A DNA stretch of 10,936 bases, taken from contig CAYVFU010000135.1 in the NCBI GenBank assembly GCA_964450495.1, forward strand, positions 1-10,936. The letters are read 5' to 3'. A program made the position numbers and the translations under genes. Shown one piece after another: positions 5,427-10,936 of this stretch. Position 1 is the first letter of the stretch. Each line of letters begins with the position of its first letter. A model generated the notes under the pieces. The model saw nothing but the letters and a program-made list of their open reading frames with translations. It was not told the origin of the DNA and did not search any database. The DNA is from CALFUK01 sp964450495 (GTDB taxonomy: Bacteria > Bacteroidota > Bacteroidia > Chitinophagales > Saprospiraceae).

Positions 5427-8400
5427 ATGCAACAACTAATTCAACTTGTACTTAAAAGTCTCTCTTTATTCTTATCTCTATGTTTATGTATTGGTTTAAC
5501 AAGTGCTCAACCCATCAACCAAGAGTTGGGTGATGTGGTAACTCCAACTCCAGAATCAACATCATTGGGCAAGTACGTTGATGTGCCGATAGACTACTCT
5601 ACAGGCACACCCAATATCAGTGTTCCGGTGCTGACAATCGTTGAAAATAAATTAAAACTTCCAATAACTCTAAGTTACCATACTTCACTGCGAGCTGGTG
5701 ATATGGCATCTTGGTGTGGTCTTGGTTGGAGCTTAAATGGAGCAGGTGGCCAAATTAGTAGAACTGTGCAAGGTAAACCTGACGAATCACCTAATGGATA
5801 TTTCTTTGGTGAAATAGACTTGAATACAGCAGAACAAATAGCAAATGAAAGTCTATTTGATAGTCAGCCAGATATATTTACAATATCAGGTCCAGTCAAT
5901 GCTAAATTTTTTATAGATACTGGCAAAGTTCCAAAAGTTGTTGATCAGACCCAACACCTAAAAGTAGAAATATTGGAAGGTACCTCCCCCATACTTGAAG
6001 GATTTATCGTGACGATTCCTGATGGCACTCGGTATATATATGGCAAAGATGGTACTCGTACTGCTCGTGAATCGCTCACAACAAATTCTAATGCAGACTA
6101 TACTAATGCTTGGAAACTTTTAAGGATTCAAAGTTATGACTTGACAGATCATTTGTTATTTAATTATGAGCAAGAAAGCTATAGTTATAAAACTCTGGCT
6201 ACGTGTATAAAGGAATATAGCAATTTAGGATCTCCTATAAATCAAGTGAAATGTCCAGGAAGAAATGGGATTCACACAATTGGAGGAGATGCCTATAATT
6301 ACATCACACATACAATTTCTGGTTTTCGCTTAACCAGTATTACGACAGGTAGTCAAAGCAAGACTGTAAATTTTATAGGCAATACGGATAGGCTTGATCT
6401 AGGAAATACTAGCAAACGACTAGACTACATAGATTTCCAAACAGGTGGAAAGTGTCAAAGATTTGATTTTCACTACAGTTATTTCAAAGATCCGACGACA
6501 TCATCATTTCGATTTGGATATCGATTGAAACTTGATAGTCTGCAAGAATTATCCAGTTTTACACCAACAGTTAAAAAAGAACCGTGGAAGTTCCGTTATG
6601 CTTCTTCTCAGAATGCCGATGGTTCTCAATACATGCCCCATAGATTAACAAAGCGCATTGACCATTGGGGCTTCTACAATGGTAAAACACTCAATGATAA
6701 TTTACTTGTTTTGGCTCCCTCAACTGACTTGGAGATTAGTAATTCAGGCATCCTAGAATCTTATGGCTGTGCTGATAGAAATAGTTCACAGGATTCGATG
6801 AAAATAGGAATATTAGATCAAATTACTTATCCCACAAAAGGAACAAGAACTTATGAATATGAAGCTCACACAGTCAGTCAATTAAGCAGTTCCCAAATCA
6901 GTGGAGGCTTTAACGATCTAGCGACATGTGGTACTTTAGGACCTGGTTGCTGTGGAGAAATGGGCACCGAATCACAGGCTATTTCATTCATCAATACAAG
7001 TCAGATAAATACAGCTACATACGATATTGAGATAGCAAATATGGGCTGTACTGGTATAACACCAAAAGTCACTGTTGAAATATTCGATTCTAACGGGGTA
7101 TCCAAAGGAAGTAAAAACTTGAGCATATCATCAGGTATGAATAATAATGCTTCTGGTAAGCTGACAGATATCAGTAATATGTTGCAAATTGGAGAATTCT
7201 ATACATTTCATGTAAGCTCCATTAATGGTAGGGGCAGTTTTTCATTACAATTTAATGATGTCGGTCTCATTAATGCTGAAGTGGGGGGATTACGTATAAA
7301 AAGTATAACTGCTCACGATAACATTGACCAAGCTAATGATATCGTTAAATCATATCAATACAACATTTTTGATAGCGAGCAAAGTAGTGGAACATTATTA
7401 AGCGAACCTGTTTATGGTTCTTCTGCACATGATATGAGAGAGTGTGGCTCCACTGAATTCATTGCTGAATGGTCAGGAAGCCCATCTATGGTTTTGAGCG
7501 AATATGAAGGCAGACATATAGTATACAATAGAGTTCGTGAATCTATACCAGGAGCGGGAAGTACTGTTTATGAATTTAACTCGGATGCGGTACCATACCC
7601 AACAAATTATTTTCAAAGTCCACCTGAAGATTTTGTAAATCCAGGGACAATATCCTCAGAATTTTTGCGACCACCTCGTCCATATAATTTTAGCAATGGA
7701 GAGCTAAAGAAAAAAATAGAATACTATGAAGATGGATCAATATTCAGAGAGGAGAGATATACAAAGTCAACAGCGTCTGGTTATGAAGACGCCGATGCAA
7801 CTGTTCTCATGCGAAGAGTTTTTACTCAATGTCAACCTTTAGGGAATACGACACTTCATATTGGTGCTGTTCAGTTCTATAGGCCGAGAGTAGGCAGATA
7901 TTTATTAGGACAAAAAACATTGATTCAAGATGGCGTGACTACAGATTATAACTACACCTATGATACTGAGAAGGATCATTACTATATAAAGACTGAATCT
8001 GTCACAAATTCTGATAATAACAAACACATCACAGAATACAGTTTTCCAGATGAATATGAAACAGAGGAGAATGCTACAATCGGTGCAGCACTACTGGACA
8101 AGAATCTATTGCAACCTCCCTGGAAGATAGAGAAGTATGTTACAAACACTACTCCTACAAACAGAACGGATGGGACAAAGACAATATGGAGCACATTTAA
8201 CGAAGGTATACTTTACCCAGATTCGTTGTATAGGTATGAGAAAACCTACAATGTTACTGGTGCCGCAGTTGCTGGTGCAACTTGGGATCCTCAATATGAT
8301 ATCAAGTCATATGATTCTGCTACAGGTAAGCCAACCGCCTTACGCTATCATGGATGGAATGACGATGTAATTCTGGAATGGAGCGCATCAGGTAAACTAA

Positions 8401-10936
8401 CACAACATAGATTTAAAGAATATGTCACAAACATAACCTATCATGGTAATAGTGATCTTATTGAAACGTATACAAATATCGATGGCTCTAAATTAACTTA
8501 TCAGTGGGATGATTTAATAAGACCAATCCAGATTAAAGATAATGATAGAGACTTAACAATTGATATTGACTATATATATGAGTCTGACCCAAATAAAAAG
8601 AGTTATAAAAAGGTATCCACAAAGTATGATAAGTTCGGTTCATTTTCTGCACCGATAACGCTACGAACCCTTTATTTCGTAGATGGTTTATCTAGACCAA
8701 TTCAAACAAAAAAAGTAAAACAAGGTCCATTTTATCTTCAAAGCGTTGTCCTTAATACACAGTATGATTCTGTAGGAAGAGTTGCAAGACTGTATGAACC
8801 TAGAATAATTTTAAATTTTACAGAAGACTTTGAGCAAATTAAAGGGGATTCGACTGAAACCCTATATGAGGCAAACATGGCGAGCAGACCTGTACAAGTT
8901 ACTGATGCAGCTGGTTTTACAAAATTCTATAGTTATGGAAGAAATTCATCTTCATTTTCTGTTTCAGGTTATACTAATAATAGTTTATTCAGGCACACTA
9001 CCACAGATGGAAGAGGGAATGTAGATCATGTATTTACCGATAGGCTAGGTAACCAAATCCTAGCTAGAAGCGAAAATAGTGATGGAACATTAACAGCGGA
9101 TACCAAATGGTTATATGACGATAAATTAAGGCCGACTACAATCATTCCACCAGGGGCTAGTATTTCTAATACTGATCTGATTACGAGCTATCTATATTAT
9201 GGAAGTGATCTGATTAAAGAAAAAAAATTGCCAGATGCTGATCCAGTAAAATATACATATGATGAAAGAGAATTAATGACTTTTAGTCAGGATGGAGAAC
9301 AACGAGCCTTCAGTAATAGCGGTAGATGGATCATGTACGCGCTTGATGATTACGGCAGAGTGGTTTCAGAAGGGTGGTCCGAAGATAAAGTAACTTTAGA
9401 TCAAATGTATTTACAAAATATATGGGGGAATACTGGCAATGACGCAGGCAAGCTGAGGCGTCAGATTAAATATATGACTAATGATCCAACAAATATCAAG
9501 CGATTCTTTTATACTTATGATGATGCTGGCAGACTTACAAATAAAGAATATTCTACCTTTTTGCTAAGTGCTAACAGAGCAGTCAAAGAATCATATACTT
9601 ATGATAGCGCTGATAATATATTAACAGAAACACACGATCATAGTGCCTATACAACTGATCCAAATATTTTCACATTTACTCATAATTATGATCATGCAGG
9701 ACGACCTTCAACCACCCACTTTGGTAGAGGAACATCAATGACAGATCTGCTTTGTACCAAAAGTTATACAGCCAAAGACCAAATTGAAAAGCTAACAATA
9801 GGTGATACGTTGCAAGAATGTGATTTTGAGTACTTACCTAATCAGTTTCTGAAAAACATGAATGGGACTTCCCTGTCAACTTCTGATTTATTTCAATCTG
9901 AGCTCAGTTATGATCCGGCAACAAACATAGATCGATGTGACTGGGAAACAATTGGGGATCAAAGCTACTATTATACATATAACTATGATTTTCTCAATCG
10001 ACTATTAGACGCTAAACAAGGTGGCAATGTTAATAACGCATTTAGTAGTTCTTTTGTATATAAAGATTACAGAGGTAATTTATCAAGCATTACAAGAATA
10101 GGTAATACAAATAATGCTATATTAGATAATATGACATTTAACTATGGTAGTAATACGAATTGCTTTGCTAGCATAAGTGAGAATGGAACACTAGGTCTCC
10201 AAGATTCAGGTTATTCTGGTATGTCGGGGACATACATGTTCAACAAGAATGGAGCAATGATAAGTGACCCCGCTCGTCAAGCGACAATTGAAAATGAATA
10301 TTTTAACTTACCTAGGAGCATTACAAAAAACGCCAATAATCATATTACCTATTCCTATGATTGGACAGGTACTCTTCACAGAACTGAAACCGTGATTAAT
10401 GGAATAGCAGAAATACGAGATTACGCTGGACCTGCAGAATACGTAAATGGAAAATTGGATTTGATCAAGCATGAACATGGATACATTAAACCGAACCTAT
10501 TTAATAACGGCCTGCTTAAAAGAGAAGGTGATACAGATCATGACGATATCAAATACTGGGAAAACATTTACAGTGAAGAGATAGAAATATCAGGAAATGA
10601 CGTTGAGTTATATTTCGAAAAGTGTGGAGAAATGGATTATCCGTTTGAAGTCAAAGACGGAGCAGAATATTTAATTGCACCTGAATCACAAACTGGAGAC
10701 CAGTTCTTCTGGAATATTAAGGACCATCTTGGCAACGTCAGAGTGGTTTTTGATAATGATCTGAATATTTTGGAAAAGAATAATTACTACGCATTTGGCA
10801 TGCGATGGACAGATCAGCAGAATCAGTTCAATTATACATATAATGGGAAAGAAGAGCAGAGAGGGATTGGTGCTGGATTATTGGCGTATGGCGCACGGTT
10901 TTACGACCCTGCAATAGGTAGATTTACAAGTATTGA
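5427..10936 (+). CDS. RHS/YD-repeat protein, Sec-exported, C-terminus beyond the window (partial)
   Basis: The frame is open for 1836 codons to the right edge; I translated all of it and saw no stop or frameshift. Residues 1-27 are a signal peptide (Lys10, hydrophobic core, predicted cut TSA/Q). The N-terminal module has YSTGTPNISVPV, LPITLSYHTSL and WCGLGWSLNGAGG (within 53-100), as in Bacteroidota RHS proteins and resembling SpvB-type beta-shell starts. IDHWGFYNG (411-419) and ITYPTKGTRTYEYE (466-479) follow, then a Cys-rich inserted segment (about 493-615) and GGLRIKSI (620-627). YD-type repeats include YDSVGRVARLYEP (1113-1125), YTYDDAGRLT (1362-1371), YDHAGRP (1421-1427) and YNYDFLNRLL (1518-1527). 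The RHS core has KDHLGNVR (1765-1772), YAFGM and YGARFYDPAIGRF (1821-1833). By analogy with TcC/RHS proteins the repeats should form a hollow shell around a C-terminal domain, which lies beyond the window. No Shine-Dalgarno sequence precedes the ATG. Confidence 0.95.
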   Translation, partial: MQQLIQLVLKSLSLFLSLCLCIGLTSAQPINQELGDVVTPTPESTSLGKYVDVPIDYSTGTPNISVPVLTIVENKLKLPITLSYHTSLRAGDMASWCGLGWSLNGAGGQISRTVQGKPDESPNGYFFGEIDLNTAEQIANESLFDSQPDIFTISGPVNAKFFIDTGKVPKVVDQTQHLKVEILEGTSPILEGFIVTIPDGTRYIYGKDGTRTARESLTTNSNADYTNAWKLLRIQSYDLTDHLLFNYEQESYSYKTLATCIKEYSNLGSPINQVKCPGRNGIHTIGGDAYNYITHTISGFRLTSITTGSQSKTVNFIGNTDRLDLGNTSKRLDYIDFQTGGKCQRFDFHYSYFKDPTTSSFRFGYRLKLDSLQELSSFTPTVKKEPWKFRYASSQNADGSQYMPHRLTKRIDHWGFYNGKTLNDNLLVLAPSTDLEISNSGILESYGCADRNSSQDSMKIGILDQITYPTKGTRTYEYEAHTVSQLSSSQISGGFNDLATCGTLGPGCCGEMGTESQAISFINTSQINTATYDIEIANMGCTGITPKVTVEIFDSNGVSKGSKNLSISSGMNNNASGKLTDISNMLQIGEFYTFHVSSINGRGSFSLQFNDVGLINAEVGGLRIKSITAHDNIDQANDIVKSYQYNIFDSEQSSGTLLSEPVYGSSAHDMRECGSTEFIAEWSGSPSMVLSEYEGRHIVYNRVRESIPGAGSTVYEFNSDAVPYPTNYFQSPPEDFVNPGTISSEFLRPPRPYNFSNGELKKKIEYYEDGSIFREERYTKSTASGYEDADATVLMRRVFTQCQPLGNTTLHIGAVQFYRPRVGRYLLGQKTLIQDGVTTDYNYTYDTEKDHYYIKTESVTNSDNNKHITEYSFPDEYETEENATIGAALLDKNLLQPPWKIEKYVTNTTPTNRTDGTKTIWSTFNEGILYPDSLYRYEKTYNVTGAAVAGATWDPQYDIKSYDSATGKPTALRYHGWNDDVILEWSASGKLTQHRFKEYVTNITYHGNSDLIETYTNIDGSKLTYQWDDLIRPIQIKDNDRDLTIDIDYIYESDPNKKSYKKVSTKYDKFGSFSAPITLRTLYFVDGLSRPIQTKKVKQGPFYLQSVVLNTQYDSVGRVARLYEPRIILNFTEDFEQIKGDSTETLYEANMASRPVQVTDAAGFTKFYSYGRNSSSFSVSGYTNNSLFRHTTTDGRGNVDHVFTDRLGNQILARSENSDGTLTADTKWLYDDKLRPTTIIPPGASISNTDLITSYLYYGSDLIKEKKLPDADPVKYTYDERELMTFSQDGEQRAFSNSGRWIMYALDDYGRVVSEGWSEDKVTLDQMYLQNIWGNTGNDAGKLRRQIKYMTNDPTNIKRFFYTYDDAGRLTNKEYSTFLLSANRAVKESYTYDSADNILTETHDHSAYTTDPNIFTFTHNYDHAGRPSTTHFGRGTSMTDLLCTKSYTAKDQIEKLTIGDTLQECDFEYLPNQFLKNMNGTSLSTSDLFQSELSYDPATNIDRCDWETIGDQSYYYTYNYDFLNRLLDAKQGGNVNNAFSSSFVYKDYRGNLSSITRIGNTNNAILDNMTFNYGSNTNCFASISENGTLGLQDSGYSGMSGTYMFNKNGAMISDPARQATIENEYFNLPRSITKNANNHITYSYDWTGTLHRTETVINGIAEIRDYAGPAEYVNGKLDLIKHEHGYIKPNLFNNGLLKREGDTDHDDIKYWENIYSEEIEISGNDVELYFEKCGEMDYPFEVKDGAEYLIAPESQTGDQFFWNIKDHLGNVRVVFDNDLNILEKNNYYAFGMRWTDQQNQFNYTYNGKEEQRGIGAGLLAYGARFYDPAIGRFTSI

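Noticed and set aside
7982..9024. Several 60-77 codon frames inside the RHS region (7982-8194, 8106-8294, 8137-8370, 8830-9024)
   Set aside because: All are alternative-frame readings of the continuous RHS coding sequence, with no start signals or family features.
10934..10936. TGA as the last three bases, apparently ending the RHS gene
   Set aside because: It is out of frame: the last complete codon is ATT at 10932-10934, and the following GA is the start of the next codon. The protein is still open at the edge.
5427..10936. Mobile element or CRISPR array hidden in the repetitive-looking RHS region
   Set aside because: The repeats are degenerate at protein level only; there are no DNA direct repeats with spacers, terminal inverted repeats or transposase motifs.

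Overview
This is an AT-rich window that looks like a chromosomal segment of a Bacteroidota species. The class is uncertain. Support for Bacteroidota comes from four things: start codons mostly lack a Shine-Dalgarno sequence; several intergenic regions carry the Bacteroidota promoter -7 box TAnnTTTG; the low-molecular-weight phosphatase/ArsC variant is of a type I associate with this phylum; and the very long Sec-exported RHS/YD-repeat protein has the N-terminal and core motifs typical of Bacteroidota RHS proteins.

Layout. Positions 1-466 hold no recognised gene. They contain two promoter-like elements on the minus strand, a possible 50-codon gene (248-400) and the possible beginning of a gene that leaves the left edge. 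Positions 467-2652 (minus) are moeA and moaA, overlapping by ATGA. Positions 2716-3383 (plus, divergent) are moaD and moaE. Positions 3583-4194 (minus) encode an ArsC-like cysteine phosphatase fold protein that converges on moaE. Positions 4408-5082 (plus) encode a DUF4197 lipoprotein with its own promoter and a strong intrinsic terminator (5111-5144). Positions 5427-10936 (plus) are one uninterrupted reading frame of at least 1836 codons, an RHS-repeat protein still open at the right edge. I translated this frame codon by codon and found no stop or frameshift.

How the genes work together. MoaA starts molybdenum cofactor synthesis by turning GTP into the MoaC substrate. MoaD and MoaE form molybdopterin synthase, which adds the dithiolene sulfurs. 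MoeA inserts molybdate. The small divergent cluster therefore covers three of the steps; moaC, moaB/mogA, moeB and mobA are not in the window. The ArsC-like protein and the DUF4197 lipoprotein have no evident link to the cofactor genes. The RHS protein is probably an exported shell-type protein. Its C-terminal variable part, which would show whether it carries a toxin, lies beyond the window, as would any immunity gene.

I see no mobile element, CRISPR array, tRNA or rRNA. The items most worth following up are the missing C-terminus and internal insertions of the RHS protein, the arsenate-reductase-like cysteine triad in a locus without ars genes, and the small ORFs beside well-formed promoters.
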